Positions 38,629-48,582 of a stretch of 64,000 bases of DNA are shown here, piece by piece (positions within the stretch are counted from its first letter, which is position 1; the number at the start of each line of letters is the position of its first letter). The notes beneath the pieces are model-generated. The model worked only from the letters and a program-made list of their open reading frames with translations. It was not told the DNA's origin and did no database searches. The DNA is taken from assembly GCF_035982055.1 (NCBI RefSeq), contig NZ_CP108427.1, positions 186,001 through 250,000 on the forward strand. Direction: 5' to 3'. A program made the translations under genes and the position numbers. The stretch comes from Streptomyces sp. NBC_01288 (lineage in GTDB: Bacteria; Actinomycetota; Actinomycetes; Streptomycetales; Streptomycetaceae).

Positions 38629-39867
38629 ATGGCCTCGAAGACCCCTCCTTCCGGCACCGGTAGTTCCTGGATCGTCGTCATCGCCGCCGGCGTCGCTGCC
38701 GGGCTTCAGGTGTGGAAGGTGCCGCCCGCGCTCCCGTTCCTGCGGCACGACCTGTCGCTGAGCCTGGTCCAGGCCGGGACCCTGCTGGGGATCGTCCAAC
38801 TGGCCGGGATGCTCGGGGGACTTGCCGTCTCGCTGCTGGCCGAGCTGATCGGTGAGCGACGCTGTCTGAGCGCGGGGCTGGTCCTGCTGTTCCTCGGTTC
38901 GGTGGGCGGTGGATTCGCCTGGTCGGCGGCGCCGCTGTTGGCCTCGCGGGCGGTCGAGGGGGCCGGTTTCATCCTGGTGGCGGTGACAGGGCCGGGGCTG
39001 ATCCGGCGTACCGCTCCACCCGGCCGCTTCACCACGGCGATGGGGTTCTGGGGTGCCTACCAGGGCATCTCCACCTTCGCCGGGCTCGTCATAGGCGCGC
39101 TGGTCCTCCAGGTGATGCCGTGGCGGGTGTGGTGGTGGGGCATGGCCGTGGTCGCGCTGCTGCCGTTGCCGTGGGTCCTGGCCCGGGTGCCCCGGGACGA
39201 CGCGGGTGGTGCGCGTGGCGCGGCGGCGGCCCTCGCGCGCATCGGCCGCACCGTCCGGGCACCGGCGCCCTGGACGGCCGGACTCGTCTTCGCCTGCTAC
39301 ACCCTGCCGTGGATGGCGGTGGTCGGGTTCCTGCCCACCATTTACCGCGACGGCGGGATGACGGGCAGTTGGCCGGGTGTGCTGAGCGCCCTGGTCGGCG
39401 CGGCGAACGCCGTCGGCTCGATCGCCACCGCGGCGCTCATGAAGCGCGGCCTGCCGAACCGTGTCCTCGTCGTCCCCGCGTTCGTCCTCATGGCCATTAC
39501 TTCCGTGCTGGCGTTCGCCGTCGACTGGCACAGCCTCCCGGCAGGTACCGCTTGGCAGTTCGCGTGCGTCACGGTCTTCTCGCTGAGCGGTGGCGCGATA
39601 CCGGCGACCCTGCTGCGCATGATCGGTGAGCTGACGCCGGCCGGCGGTTCCGCTCCCGCCACCATGGGACTGATCCAGCAACTCTTCAACGCCGGCAGCT
39701 TCGTCGGGCCCACGGCCGCCGCGTGGCTGGCCACCCGTACCGGCGACTGGCACTCCACCTGGTGGCTGACCTGTGCCTGCACGGCCGCGGGCATCGCCCT
39801 CAGCCGCCGCCTCAGGCCGCGGACCACGGCTCCGGTACCGGAGGCAACGGCCGCGCCATGCACCTGA
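38629..39867 (+). CDS. MFS transporter (CynX/NimT-like)
   Basis: The 412-residue protein has twelve hydrophobic segments and a short hydrophilic N-terminus. The TM2-3 loop region reads LLAELIGERRCLSAG, a weak version of MFS motif A. The overall look (FLRHDLSLSLVQAGTLLGIVQ) matches the cyanate/nitroimidazole-type CynX/NimT carriers. It is divergent from the AsnC regulator and may move a metabolite of the neighbouring island in or out; there is no direct evidence for a substrate. It converges with the AfsR-like gene with a 17-bp gap. Confidence 0.82.
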   Translation: MASKTPPSGTGSSWIVVIAAGVAAGLQVWKVPPALPFLRHDLSLSLVQAGTLLGIVQLAGMLGGLAVSLLAELIGERRCLSAGLVLLFLGSVGGGFAWSAAPLLASRAVEGAGFILVAVTGPGLIRRTAPPGRFTTAMGFWGAYQGISTFAGLVIGALVLQVMPWRVWWWGMAVVALLPLPWVLARVPRDDAGGARGAAAALARIGRTVRAPAPWTAGLVFACYTLPWMAVVGFLPTIYRDGGMTGSWPGVLSALVGAANAVGSIATAALMKRGLPNRVLVVPAFVLMAITSVLAFAVDWHSLPAGTAWQFACVTVFSLSGGAIPATLLRMIGELTPAGGSAPATMGLIQQLFNAGSFVGPTAAAWLATRTGDWHSTWWLTCACTAAGIALSRRLRPRTTAPVPEATAAPCT

Positions 39868-39884
39868 GTTGAGAGCCCCGGCCG

Positions 39885-42734
39885 CTACGGCAGCGGGCCG
39901 TCCCCGACGCGCTCCCGCAACCCGGCACGGATGGGATCGTCGTCAGGCAGGCCGAGTTCGGTGGTCAGGGCGAGCGCGCGGGTCCACACCTCGTGAGCCG
40001 TGTCGGACTGCCCCGCGCTGCGATGGCTGTCCCCCAAGCAGATCAGGCAGGCGGCCTCGCTGTGCCGCTCCCCCGTCGCGTGGAACAACTGGGCCGCCTG
40101 CCGGTACCGGTCGACTGCCTGCTGATAGCGGCCCAGTTGGTGGTGGATGTAGCCGAGGCTGTCGGAGATGTGGGCCTGTCCGTCCACATCACCGGCCTCC
40201 CGGGCGAGTTCGAGGGCCTGCTCGCAGTGTCCGAGCGCGCGGAGATGGTCGCCGAGGTGCGCCTGCCGCCAGCCGATGTGGTTCAGCGCGGCGGCCTGTC
40301 CTGCCCGGTCACCCGCGGCCCGGTAGTGCTCCAGGCTCCGATAGGCGTGTTCCAGGGCGAGTTCGGCGTTGCCCTGTCCCCCCGACATCCGTGAGAGATG
40401 CTGATGGGTGCGGGCCTGGCCGGCGTCGCTGCCGACCGCGGCGAAGAGTTCGAGGGCCCGCAGATAGTGCTCCCGGGCGGGTTCAGGGCACTTCAACCGG
40501 TCCAGGGCCAGGCCCAGTCCGCGGTGGGCGCCCGCCCGGCCGGCCTGGTCGCCCTCCCGTTCGGCCGCCGCCAGCGCGCGATGTCCGGCGGTCAGCAGCG
40601 CCTGCCAGTATCCGTGCCGGTCCAGGAAGGTCGTGAGTACGGTGACCAGGCGCCACACATGCGCGTCGAAGCCGGGCCTCTGCTGCCGTACGAGCGCGAG
40701 CAGCACCGGGTGTTCGGCGACGAGCCAGGCGAGTGCACGGCCGTAGTCCTCGAACTCCACGGCGTTCGCGCCGGGTCTGGGCGCGGGCGACTCCACCGGA
40801 TTGGGCTGTGGAGTCACCAACACGTCGGCCGCGCGCGCGGAGTGCAGGTAGTGGTCCATCATCCGGTGGACCGCCGACCGGCGTTCCCACTCGTCGTCGT
40901 ACGCGGTCACGAGTTCCCCGGCGTACACCCGCAGCAGGTCGTGGAAGGCGTACCGCCCCGGCGCGTGCTCAACCAGCAAGTGCCCGCCGGTCAGTTCGGC
41001 CAGCAGCGCACGGACACGCTCGGGCGGTGCCCCCGCCAGCGCGGCCGCCGCGCGCTGGTCCAGGTCGGGTCCGGGGTGCAGTGCCAGCAGGCGGAACAGC
41101 CGGGCCGCGGCAGAGCTGAGCGCGCTGTACGACCAGGAGAACACGGCCCGTACCTGGCTGGACTCCTCGCCGCCGTCGAGCGCGTCCAACCGGCCGCCCG
41201 CTTCCCGGAGTTCCTCGGCGAGTGCGCCGAGGGGTCGGTGCGGTTGCGCGGCAGCGCGTGCCGAGACCACGGCCAGTGCGAGGGGCAGTCCCGCGCACCA
41301 GGTGACGACGTCCGCGACCGCCGCCGGTTCGGCGGCGACCCGGCCCGCGCCGAGCCGTTCCGCCAGTACGTCCCGCGCGGCGGCCGGTGTCAGCGGGTCG
41401 ACCGCGAGGAGATGGGCGCCCTCCGTCGCGGCCAACCCGGTCAGCCGGTTCCGGCTGGTCACCAGCGCCATGCAGCCGACGGCGCCCGGCAGCAGGGGGC
41501 GGACCTGTTCCTCGTCGCGGGCGTTGTCGAGTACGACCATCATCCGACGCCCCGTCAACAGGCTGCGGTACAACCCGACTTGGGCCTCAAGACCCGGCGG
41601 CACCCGTTCCGGCCGTACGCCGAGCGCGTCCAGGAACCCGCGTACGGCCTCGGTCGGCTGCACCACCGATCCCTGCGGATCGAACCCTCGCAGGTTCACG
41701 TACAACTGCCCGTCGGGGAAGGCGCTTTCGACCCTCCGCGCCCAGTGCACGGCGAGGGCGGTCTTTCCGACGCCCGCCATGCCCGACACCGCCGAGATGA
41801 CCACGGCGGCGGACTCTCCCTCGGCCGAGGCGAGGATCGCGGCGAGCCGGGCCAGTTCACCGTCGCGGCCGGTGAACCCTCGTATCCCCATGGGGAGTTG
41901 GGCGGGAAGCTCGGACAGTCGTAGCGCCGCCGACGGCTCGGTCTGCCGTACGGTCGTCGACGGCTCGGGGCGCGGGGGTGACGCGGAGCGGTGACCGCGC
42001 AGGATCGACTGGTGGAGCTGGCGCAGTGCCGGTCCGGTGTCCGTGCCGAGTTCCTCGGCCAGGCGTTTGCGGACGGCGGCGTAGCAGTCCAGGGCCTCCG
42101 CGCTGCGGCCGGTCTCGTGCAGGGCCCGCATCAGGGCTTCGGCCAGGGGTTCCGCGAGCGGGTACTCGCCGAGCAGGCCGGTCAACGGGCCGATGAGGGA
42201 CGCGGGTTCACCGTGGCGCAGTTCCGCGCGGGCCCAGCCGACGGCCGCGTCCTGGTGCTGGCGCCGCCAGGCCTCGCGCGTCCGGGCCGCCCACTCCCCG
42301 TTCAGCCCGGACAACGGCTCCCCGCGCCACAGGTCGAGCGCCTCGCGCAGCAGCACCGCCCGTGCCGGTTCGGCGGGCCCGAACGCCCGCGCCTGGTCGA
42401 CGAGTTGCCGGAACCGGTACACGTCCACCTGGTCGGGGCGGGCCTCCAGGAGGTATCCGCCGGAACGGCGCACCAGTAATAAGGGTTCTTGCGCGGTCTC
42501 GGCGGCCCGCTCGCACATCCGCCGTATCCGGGCGACATGGGCGTGCACCGCGCCGCGCGCGCCGTCGGGCGCGTGCGGGCCCCAGACCCGCTCGATGACC
42601 ACGTCGACGGCGACAGGCCGGCCGACGTCCACGGCCAACGCGGCCATCACGGTGCGGCGTTGGGGCGGGCCCACCTCCACCGCGCGCCCCTCCGCCGACA
42701 GTTCCACCGGCCCGAGCAACTGCACGTCCACCAT
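39885..42734 (-). CDS. AfsR/SARP-type regulator with NB-ARC and TPR domains
   Basis: From ATG 42734 (MVDVQLLGPVELS) the protein has 949 residues in three parts. Residues 1-95 are an OmpR-like winged helix (VVIERVWGPHAPDGARGAVHAHVARIRR), and 100-250 a bacterial transcriptional activation domain (DVYRFRQLVDQAR onward to EELGTDTGPALRQLHQ). The NB-ARC ATPase covers about 290-600, with P-loop GMAGVGKTALAVHW near residue 320 and MVVLDNARD. The C-terminal third holds TPR repeats (HYLRALELFAAVG, HYRAAGDRAGQAAALNHIG, and more). This is the AfsR layout for pathway or global activators of secondary metabolism. It is divergent from an IclR regulator; no biosynthetic cluster adjoins it here. Confidence 0.92.
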   Translation of the reverse strand: MVDVQLLGPVELSAEGRAVEVGPPQRRTVMAALAVDVGRPVAVDVVIERVWGPHAPDGARGAVHAHVARIRRMCERAAETAQEPLLLVRRSGGYLLEARPDQVDVYRFRQLVDQARAFGPAEPARAVLLREALDLWRGEPLSGLNGEWAARTREAWRRQHQDAAVGWARAELRHGEPASLIGPLTGLLGEYPLAEPLAEALMRALHETGRSAEALDCYAAVRKRLAEELGTDTGPALRQLHQSILRGHRSASPPRPEPSTTVRQTEPSAALRLSELPAQLPMGIRGFTGRDGELARLAAILASAEGESAAVVISAVSGMAGVGKTALAVHWARRVESAFPDGQLYVNLRGFDPQGSVVQPTEAVRGFLDALGVRPERVPPGLEAQVGLYRSLLTGRRMMVVLDNARDEEQVRPLLPGAVGCMALVTSRNRLTGLAATEGAHLLAVDPLTPAAARDVLAERLGAGRVAAEPAAVADVVTWCAGLPLALAVVSARAAAQPHRPLGALAEELREAGGRLDALDGGEESSQVRAVFSWSYSALSSAAARLFRLLALHPGPDLDQRAAAALAGAPPERVRALLAELTGGHLLVEHAPGRYAFHDLLRVYAGELVTAYDDEWERRSAVHRMMDHYLHSARAADVLVTPQPNPVESPAPRPGANAVEFEDYGRALAWLVAEHPVLLALVRQQRPGFDAHVWRLVTVLTTFLDRHGYWQALLTAGHRALAAAEREGDQAGRAGAHRGLGLALDRLKCPEPAREHYLRALELFAAVGSDAGQARTHQHLSRMSGGQGNAELALEHAYRSLEHYRAAGDRAGQAAALNHIGWRQAHLGDHLRALGHCEQALELAREAGDVDGQAHISDSLGYIHHQLGRYQQAVDRYRQAAQLFHATGERHSEAACLICLGDSHRSAGQSDTAHEVWTRALALTTELGLPDDDPIRAGLRERVGDGPLP

Positions 42735-42937
42735 GATGTGCGCCTCCCCCCTGCACGAAGCCTCCTCCTTTTCTTCACGGACGTGTACGCGGCGCGACAA
42801 GCCTTCGACAAGGTTTCCCGTCACACACCCGTGCGAATCTGCTGGGGAACGGACGGGGCGCCGACCGCGTCCCGTCCCTGCACGACGGCAGGGCCGTCGC
42901 CTGGCGGCTGCGCAACAGGCAAACGGGGGCGAGACGT

Positions 42938-43705
42938 GTGATCACACAGGGAGTGATGGCACCTGGGACACGGGTGCCGGTACGGCGGCCGGAGACCTTA
43001 CCGGCCGCCACGGGAAGCGCCGGCGGAAGGAGCGTGCTGGAGGGCGCCTTCGCCCTGCTGGAGGCGGTGGAGCGGGCCGTGGAGGCGGGGCCGACGCGGC
43101 TGGCGTCCGACTGCGGGCTGCCCAAGACGACCGCGTACCGGCTGCTGGAACAGCTGGCGGACCTGGGCGCGGTCGAGCGGTGCGGAGGGAGTTACCGGGT
43201 GGGCCCGCGGATGTTCCGCCTGGGGAGCGCGTGGCAGCCGCACCCCCGGCTGCGCGCCGCCGCGCGGGAACCGATGCGGCGGCTGGCGCGGCTCACGGGC
43301 ACGACGGTGGGCATCGCCGTGCTGTGGAAGGGCGAGACGCTGATGGTCGAGTGGTGTCCCGAGGACGCCCGACGGCCCGATCCGCTGGAGACCCGGATGA
43401 CCTGGCCGTGGTTCACCGCGGCGGGCAAGGTCCTGGTGGCCACGGCCGCGCCGGCACCCCTGCTGGGGCCGCTTCCCGTGTCCTGGGCGCGGGACGCCGA
43501 CGCGATACGGGAGCGCGGTGCCGCGTTCGACCGGGAGGAAGTGGTGACTGGCGTGTGCTGCGCGGCAGTTCCGTTGCTCGGGGTGCGTGGCACGCCCGTG
43601 GCGGCCCTGTGCGTCCTCACCGACCCGGCCCACCACTTGGAACGGCTCGCGGAGACCGCGCGCCGGACGGGGCGGGTGATCAGCGCGGGGTTGCGGGGGC
43701 GGTGA
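42938..43705 (+). CDS. IclR-family regulator
   Basis: The 255-residue protein starts at GTG 42938 (ATG 42956 is an alternative). The HTH of IclR type covers VLEGAFALLEAVE and RLASDCGLPKTTAYRLLEQLADLGAVER (about residues 29-75, read in parts). The C-terminal effector domain has RLARLTGTTVGIAVLWKGE and FTAAGKVLVA, with a VCCAAVPLLGVRGTPVAALCV segment. It is divergent from the AfsR-like gene; a strong hairpin 113 bp downstream separates it from pepN. Confidence 0.88.
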   Translation: MITQGVMAPGTRVPVRRPETLPAATGSAGGRSVLEGAFALLEAVERAVEAGPTRLASDCGLPKTTAYRLLEQLADLGAVERCGGSYRVGPRMFRLGSAWQPHPRLRAAAREPMRRLARLTGTTVGIAVLWKGETLMVEWCPEDARRPDPLETRMTWPWFTAAGKVLVATAAPAPLLGPLPVSWARDADAIRERGAAFDREEVVTGVCCAAVPLLGVRGTPVAALCVLTDPAHHLERLAETARRTGRVISAGLRGR

Positions 43706-43817
43706 GGGGTTGTGTCAGGGGCAGTTGGGGGCCGTGATCCGACGGGGTCGGCGGCGCGCGGTCCGTCGGTCGGGCGGGGACGACCACCGGGTCGCGGCGC
43801 CGACCCCGTCCTCGAAC

Positions 43818-43856
43818 CACGCCGGGCGCTCGGTCAGGGGCCGAGCGCCCGGCGTG
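43818..43856 (+). terminator. 16-bp perfect stem-loop terminator
   Basis: CACGCCGGGCGCTCGG (43818-43833) and CCGAGCGCCCGGCGTG (43841-43856) are perfectly complementary across a 7-base loop. The stem lies 113 bp after the IclR stop and before the pepN promoter region. It lacks a T-tract, as do many Streptomyces terminators. Confidence 0.7.
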
Positions 43857-43998
43857 GCGTTCTACGTGACCGAGCGGCATCCCGCACGAGACAGTGGTGG
43901 ATCGCCCGTGGCCGAGGTCGACACCCCCGAAAACCCCTGCGCTCCCCACCGATCCCCGTCGTACGCTGACGGCCGCTGTCTGCCGAGGGAGGACACAC

Positions 43999-46434
43999 AT
44001 GGGGATCCGAAGCCTGACCCGCACCGAAGCCGAGCGCCGGGCCGCGCTGGTCGCGGTCGAGCGGTACGACGTCGATGTCGATCTGACCGCACTGCCCGAC
44101 GGGCCGGAGGTCCGCGCCGTCTCCACCGTCGCGTTCACGTGTCGTGAGCCGGGCGCGGAGACCTTCGTGGACTGCGCGGCGCGGGTGCTGAGCGCGACGC
44201 TGAACGGGGTCGAACTCGCCCCCGCCGAGGACGGGCGGATCCACCTCCCCGGCCTCGCCGAGCACAACGTGCTGCGGGTGGAGAGCGTCCAGGCCGACAC
44301 CACGGCCGGCGAGGGCGTGCACAAGGCCACGGACCCCGCCGACGGCGAGGTGTACGTGTGGATGAGCTTCGAACCGGACGAGGCCCGCTTCGTCTGGGCC
44401 TGCTTCGACCAGCCCGACCTCAAGGCCCCGCACGCCTTCACCGTCACGGCCCCGTCCGCGTGGACCGTCACCAGCAACTCCGGCGACGCACACGTCGAGC
44501 AGCTGGACGCGGCCCGCCGCTGGACCTTCCCGGACACCCCACCCCTGTCCGTGTACAACACGGTCATCAACGCAGGCCCCTTCCACGAGGTGCGCCGCGA
44601 GGCCGACGGCCACAACTTGGGCCTGTACTCCCGCCGTTCACTCGCCGAGGTGCTCGACCGCGACGCCGACGAGATCTTCACCCTCACCCGCCAGGGCCTC
44701 GCCTTCTACGCCGAGGCCTTCGCGATGCCGTTCCCGCAGCGCCGCTACGACCAGGTGTTCATGCCCGAGTTCGGCGGGGCGATGGAGAACTACGGCTGCG
44801 TGACCTGGTCCGACGCGTTCCTGCGGCGGGCCGCGCCGACCCCGGCCGAACACGGGCTGCTGGCACGGGTGTTGCTGCACGAGATGGCACACATGTGGTT
44901 CGGCAACATCGTCACCATGCGCTGGTGGGACGACCTCTGGCTGAACGAGGCGTTCGCGGAGTTCGCCTGCCACTGGGCGGCCGAGCGCGCCACCCGGCAC
45001 ACGGACGCGTGGGCGGGCCATCTGATGATCGGCAAGATCAGCGCGTACCTGTCCGACCAGGGCCCGGCCTCGCACCCGATCCACCAGCCCATCCACGACG
45101 TCGCCCAGGCCAGCTCGATCTTCGACAACATCACGTACCCCAAGGGCGCGTCCGTCCTCCAGCAGCTCAAGACGTACGTCGGCGAGGACGACTTCAGAAC
45201 CGGCATGGCCGCCTACTTCGCCCGCCACGCCTGGGGCAACACCACACTCCAGGACCTCATCGACACCCTGTCCGAGGTCAGCGGCCGCGACCTGGACACC
45301 TGGCGCACGGCCTGGTTGGCGACGGCGGGCACCGACCGCTTCACCCTGGAGCGCGACGGCGACAAGGTCACGCTGGTGGCCGCCGCCGACCCGCGCCCGC
45401 AGGTCCTGGCGGTGGGCGCGTACGCGAGGAACGGCGACGCGCTCGAACGCCGGGCGCTGGTACGGGTCGAGGTGACGGAGACCCGCACCACGATCACCGG
45501 CCTCCCACCCGCCGCGGACTTCCTGTTGATCAACGACGACGACCTGACCTTCGCGACGACCCGCCCGGACCCGACCACCAGGGACGCCCTCTTCCGTACG
45601 GCGGCACAGTTGCCGACGGCCATCTCCCGGGGCGTGGCCGCGGCCACCGTGTGGGACATGCTGACGACCGGCGAGGCCACGGCGGCGGAGGCCGGACGGT
45701 GCCTCACCTCGGTGCTGACGGTCGAGACGTCCGACGCGGTGATCGAGCCCTATCTGACCCTCGCCGCGAACGTCGCGGAACTCTGGGCCCCGCCCGCCGA
45801 CCGCGCCGAGTTGTCGGCAGCGGTGGCGGCGGCCTGTCGCGACCTCGCCGGAGACCCCGGCCGCCGTCAGGTCGCGCTGCGCGGGCTGGCCCGTACCGCG
45901 ACGACCGCGGACGATCTCGCCTGGCTGCGCGAACAGGCGGGCGCCGACGTGGACCTGCACTGGCGCGCTCTGATCCGCGAGGCGGAACTGGGCGGCGACG
46001 TCACAGCGGAATCCGACCGTCTGCTCGCCCGCGACCCGGACCCCGACGCCTGGCTCCGCGCCCTCACCGTGCGGGCCGCCCTGCCCGACGCGGCGACGAA
46101 GGCGGAGGTGTGGCAGCAACTGGTCGTGGACCGTACGGTGCCCATCAACTCGATGGGCCTGGTGGCGGCGTCCTTCTGGCGCCCCGGCCAGGACGAGCTG
46201 CTGGCGCCCTACGCCGAGCGCTACTTGGAGGCTGTCCCGAAGCTGCACCTGGGCGGGATGATCCTGGCGATGAGCTACACGCACCGTCTCTTCCCGCTGC
46301 ACGCCATCGACGCCTCGTACATCGACCAGGCCCGGCAGGTGTCCCAGGAGGCGGTCCCGGTGGTCCGCACGACCGTCCTGGAGCGGTCGGACGAGGTGAG
46401 CCGGATGCTCCGCGCCCGGGGCACGTCGGCCTGA
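43999..46434 (+). CDS. pepN: aminopeptidase N, M1 family
   Basis: The ATG at 43999 follows GAGGGAGGACACAC and gives 811 residues, the expected size for Streptomyces PepN. Substrate-binding FGGAMENYGCVTW precedes the zinc motif HEMAHMWFGN, with the third ligand Glu in LWLNEAFAEF 18 residues on. The transition-state Tyr region and the C-terminal ERAP1-like helical domain (from about residue 520) are present. It removes N-terminal residues, preferring Lys/Arg/Ala/Leu types, in the cytoplasm. The 293-bp region before it contains only the hairpin of the preceding gene. Confidence 0.95.
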   Translation: MGIRSLTRTEAERRAALVAVERYDVDVDLTALPDGPEVRAVSTVAFTCREPGAETFVDCAARVLSATLNGVELAPAEDGRIHLPGLAEHNVLRVESVQADTTAGEGVHKATDPADGEVYVWMSFEPDEARFVWACFDQPDLKAPHAFTVTAPSAWTVTSNSGDAHVEQLDAARRWTFPDTPPLSVYNTVINAGPFHEVRREADGHNLGLYSRRSLAEVLDRDADEIFTLTRQGLAFYAEAFAMPFPQRRYDQVFMPEFGGAMENYGCVTWSDAFLRRAAPTPAEHGLLARVLLHEMAHMWFGNIVTMRWWDDLWLNEAFAEFACHWAAERATRHTDAWAGHLMIGKISAYLSDQGPASHPIHQPIHDVAQASSIFDNITYPKGASVLQQLKTYVGEDDFRTGMAAYFARHAWGNTTLQDLIDTLSEVSGRDLDTWRTAWLATAGTDRFTLERDGDKVTLVAAADPRPQVLAVGAYARNGDALERRALVRVEVTETRTTITGLPPAADFLLINDDDLTFATTRPDPTTRDALFRTAAQLPTAISRGVAAATVWDMLTTGEATAAEAGRCLTSVLTVETSDAVIEPYLTLAANVAELWAPPADRAELSAAVAAACRDLAGDPGRRQVALRGLARTATTADDLAWLREQAGADVDLHWRALIREAELGGDVTAESDRLLARDPDPDAWLRALTVRAALPDAATKAEVWQQLVVDRTVPINSMGLVAASFWRPGQDELLAPYAERYLEAVPKLHLGGMILAMSYTHRLFPLHAIDASYIDQARQVSQEAVPVVRTTVLERSDEVSRMLRARGTSA

Positions 46435-46485
46435 CGGGCTCAGCGGACCGTTCCACCACGCAGCCGGTCGACCAGGCACGCGGGG

Positions 46486-46505
46486 CCTCGCCGGTACGGG
46501 CGAGG
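46486..46505. terminator. small hairpin after pepN
   Basis: CCTCGCC (46486-46492) pairs with GGCGAGG (46499-46505) around a 6-base loop, 51 bp after the pepN stop. A second pairing, GGTCGGCAG with CTGCCGACC, lies near 46627-46674. No coding sequence is evident in the 258-bp convergent gap, and one of these hairpins may end transcription. Confidence 0.3.
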
Positions 46506-46692
46506 TTGAACCCGCTCTCGCACCACGAGGTTGCCCGCGCCGGGCGACGGCAGGCGCTGAGTTCGGCGGTACCCGGCCTGTCGGCGCTGTCGCGAGGGCG
46601 AGCGGGGCGCATCCCTCGGTGCGCGGGGTCGGCAGTGTGCCGGTCCCCCGCCTGGAGGCTGCCGACCGCTGGTCAACCGGCGCGAACGCTCA

Positions 46693-47676
46693 TCACTGGC
46701 CGTGGCTCAGCCAGTGGGCGATGTCGGCGATGACGGCGGGGTCGACATGCTGCGGAGTTCCGTATTCGGCGGGGGTCGATGGTCCCGCGCCGGGGAAGAA
46801 CAGGTGGTTGTCGGCTTCGTAGACACGGATATCGGCTTCCGGGCGGCCGGCCAGACCCGTCCGCCATCGCACGAGGTCGTCGGCGACGGTGACCTGATAG
46901 TCGCGTCCTCCCTGGAGGATGAGCATCGGCTTGCCGAGTCCGGTCGCGATCGCGACCGGGTCGTAGTCACGTAGTTCGAGCCAGTACGGCGCGGACAGGC
47001 CGAACGGCAGATCCGCTGCGGGGGTCGAAGGCGTGAGCTCCGCGCTGTCGACCAGGGCGGCCTGCCGCTGGAAGGTCCCGATGGCCGCGGATGGGACCTG
47101 GCCGGGAAGCACGGCGGCGAGGTAGCTGACCACGCGGACAGCGGCGTGGTGCATCGGCTGCGTGTCACCGGCCATGATCACCAGACCCGCCACCGCGGGT
47201 GCGGCGACGGCGACGGCGGGGGCGACCTTGCCGCCCATGCTGTGGCCGAGGACGAAGACCCGCTCGGGGTCCACCGAGCGGTGGCTACGGAGCAGGTCGA
47301 CCGCGTCGACGGCATGCGGCACGTATTCCTGCGTCATCGTCAGGTCCGATGCCTCGGCCACATCGCGATGGGCGTAGGTCGCCTTGTCGAAGCGCAGTAC
47401 TGTCGTCCCGCGACTGGCGAGCCCCCAGGCCAGGTCCTTGAGCGGTTTGTTCGGCCCGCTGGTCTCGTCGCGGTCGAACGGTCCACCACCGGCGAGCAGC
47501 ACCACGCCGGGGCCGGGCGCCTGCCCAAGGGGGACGCTCACCGTGCCTGGCACCGCGAGTGGGCCGGTTCCGAGGCTCACCTCGTGCTCGCTGAAGCGGC
47601 CGGGCTCGGCATAGGGCGGTGGCATCCAAGCGAGTTCTGAGCCGGTCATGGACTCTGTCGCAGCGCCGTCAGGCAT
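46693..47676 (-). CDS. alpha/beta-hydrolase (dienelactone-hydrolase/BAAT-like)
   Basis: From ATG 47676 (MPDGAATESM) the protein has 327 residues. The nucleophile elbow is VFVLGHSMGGKVAP (Ser near residue 168), oxyanion-side LLAGGGPFDRDE, acid in LQGGRDYQV, and final His in ADNHLFF. This pattern is common in alpha/beta hydrolases that act on acyl thioesters or small esters. It is divergent from the small HTH regulator, 58 bp apart, which probably controls it. Confidence 0.8.
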   Translation of the reverse strand: MPDGAATESMTGSELAWMPPPYAEPGRFSEHEVSLGTGPLAVPGTVSVPLGQAPGPGVVLLAGGGPFDRDETSGPNKPLKDLAWGLASRGTTVLRFDKATYAHRDVAEASDLTMTQEYVPHAVDAVDLLRSHRSVDPERVFVLGHSMGGKVAPAVAVAAPAVAGLVIMAGDTQPMHHAAVRVVSYLAAVLPGQVPSAAIGTFQRQAALVDSAELTPSTPAADLPFGLSAPYWLELRDYDPVAIATGLGKPMLILQGGRDYQVTVADDLVRWRTGLAGRPEADIRVYEADNHLFFPGAGPSTPAEYGTPQHVDPAVIADIAHWLSHGQ

Positions 47677-47734
47677 CCCATCACAACCTTTCTCAATGAA
47701 TGCGAACGGTAGCACGGCGTGAGATCATTACGGG

Positions 47735-48325
47735 ATGGATGCTTTCGAACTCTTGGCCCACCCTGTGCGGTTGCGAGTGGTTCATGCGATGTGCGGCGGC
47801 AGGGAACTGACCACCGCCGAGCTGTGCGACCGCATTCGGGACGTCTCGAAGGCCACGGTCTACCGGCACGTCGACCTGCTCGCAGCCGGTGGGGTCCTGG
47901 AAGTCGCCCTGGAGCGACGCGTGCGCGGCGCGGTCGAGCGCCGCTACCGGCTGCGCCGCGACAGTGCGGGGATCAATACGGACACGGTCAATTCGCTCTC
48001 GCTCGACGACCATCGCGGCGCGTTCGCCACCGCTCTGGCGGTCCTGGCTGCCGAATTCACCGCGTATCTCGAGCGCGACACGGCCGACCCGGTAGCCGAC
48101 CTGGTCGGCTACCGGCAGCACGCCGTCTGGCTCAGCCCTGGGGAACTGCACGGGATGATCGACGGGATGCGGGAGGCGATCGCCCCCCACCTGGCCAACG
48201 AGCCATCCCCCGACCGCACGCAGTACCTGATCAGCCCGATCCTCTTCCCTGTCGAAGCGCCGCCGACCGAGACCGGCACGGACAACACCGCCACGGGCGG
48301 CCAGAGCCCGGGAACCTGTGGCTGA
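47735..48325 (+). CDS. ArsR-like winged-helix regulator
   Basis: The 196-residue protein has an N-terminal winged helix typical of the HTH_20/ArsR group: LLAHPVRLRVVHAM, then TTAELCDRIRDVSKATVYRHVDLLAAGGVLE (about residues 26-56). The remaining 130 residues carry no recognised ligand domain. It is divergent from an alpha/beta hydrolase gene. The last 12 bases overlap an unrelated flavoprotein 3' remnant in another frame, so its natural C-terminus may have been replaced at that junction. Confidence 0.78.
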   Translation: MDAFELLAHPVRLRVVHAMCGGRELTTAELCDRIRDVSKATVYRHVDLLAAGGVLEVALERRVRGAVERRYRLRRDSAGINTDTVNSLSLDDHRGAFATALAVLAAEFTAYLERDTADPVADLVGYRQHAVWLSPGELHGMIDGMREAIAPHLANEPSPDRTQYLISPILFPVEAPPTETGTDNTATGGQSPGTCG

Positions 48326-48582
48326 GCGGCAACAACAACCGCCTCGACCGGCGCCGCATCGTCGCCGTCGCGCTCGCCGGCCCACACTGTCTGCGCAGCT
48401 GGTTCGACGACCCCGACAACCTGGTCGGCCTCATCCGCAACCCCTGGGTGGGCGGCCGGCCCTTCCTCCTCGACGGGCTCCCGGTCATCGACCGCGTCCC
48501 CGGGCACGACAACGCGTTCGCGGCGACCGGGCACGGCGTGCTCGGCGTCACCTCGGCCGGGGGGCCTTGTGCGAAGGCCTAG
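48313..48582 (+). pseudogene. 3' remnant of a DAO-type FAD oxidoreductase
   Basis: Translated in the frame ending at TAG 48580-48582, this stretch reads NPWVGGRPFLLDGLPVIDRVPGHDN and FAATGHGVLGVTSAGG (quoted in parts), the C-terminal blocks of D-amino-acid-dehydrogenase-like flavoproteins, where PWVGxRPxTPDGLPVIG and GHGxLGVT are typical. Only about 85 residues remain; the FAD-binding N-terminus is absent and there is no start codon of its own. It is joined out of frame to the end of the ArsR-like gene. Confidence 0.7.
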
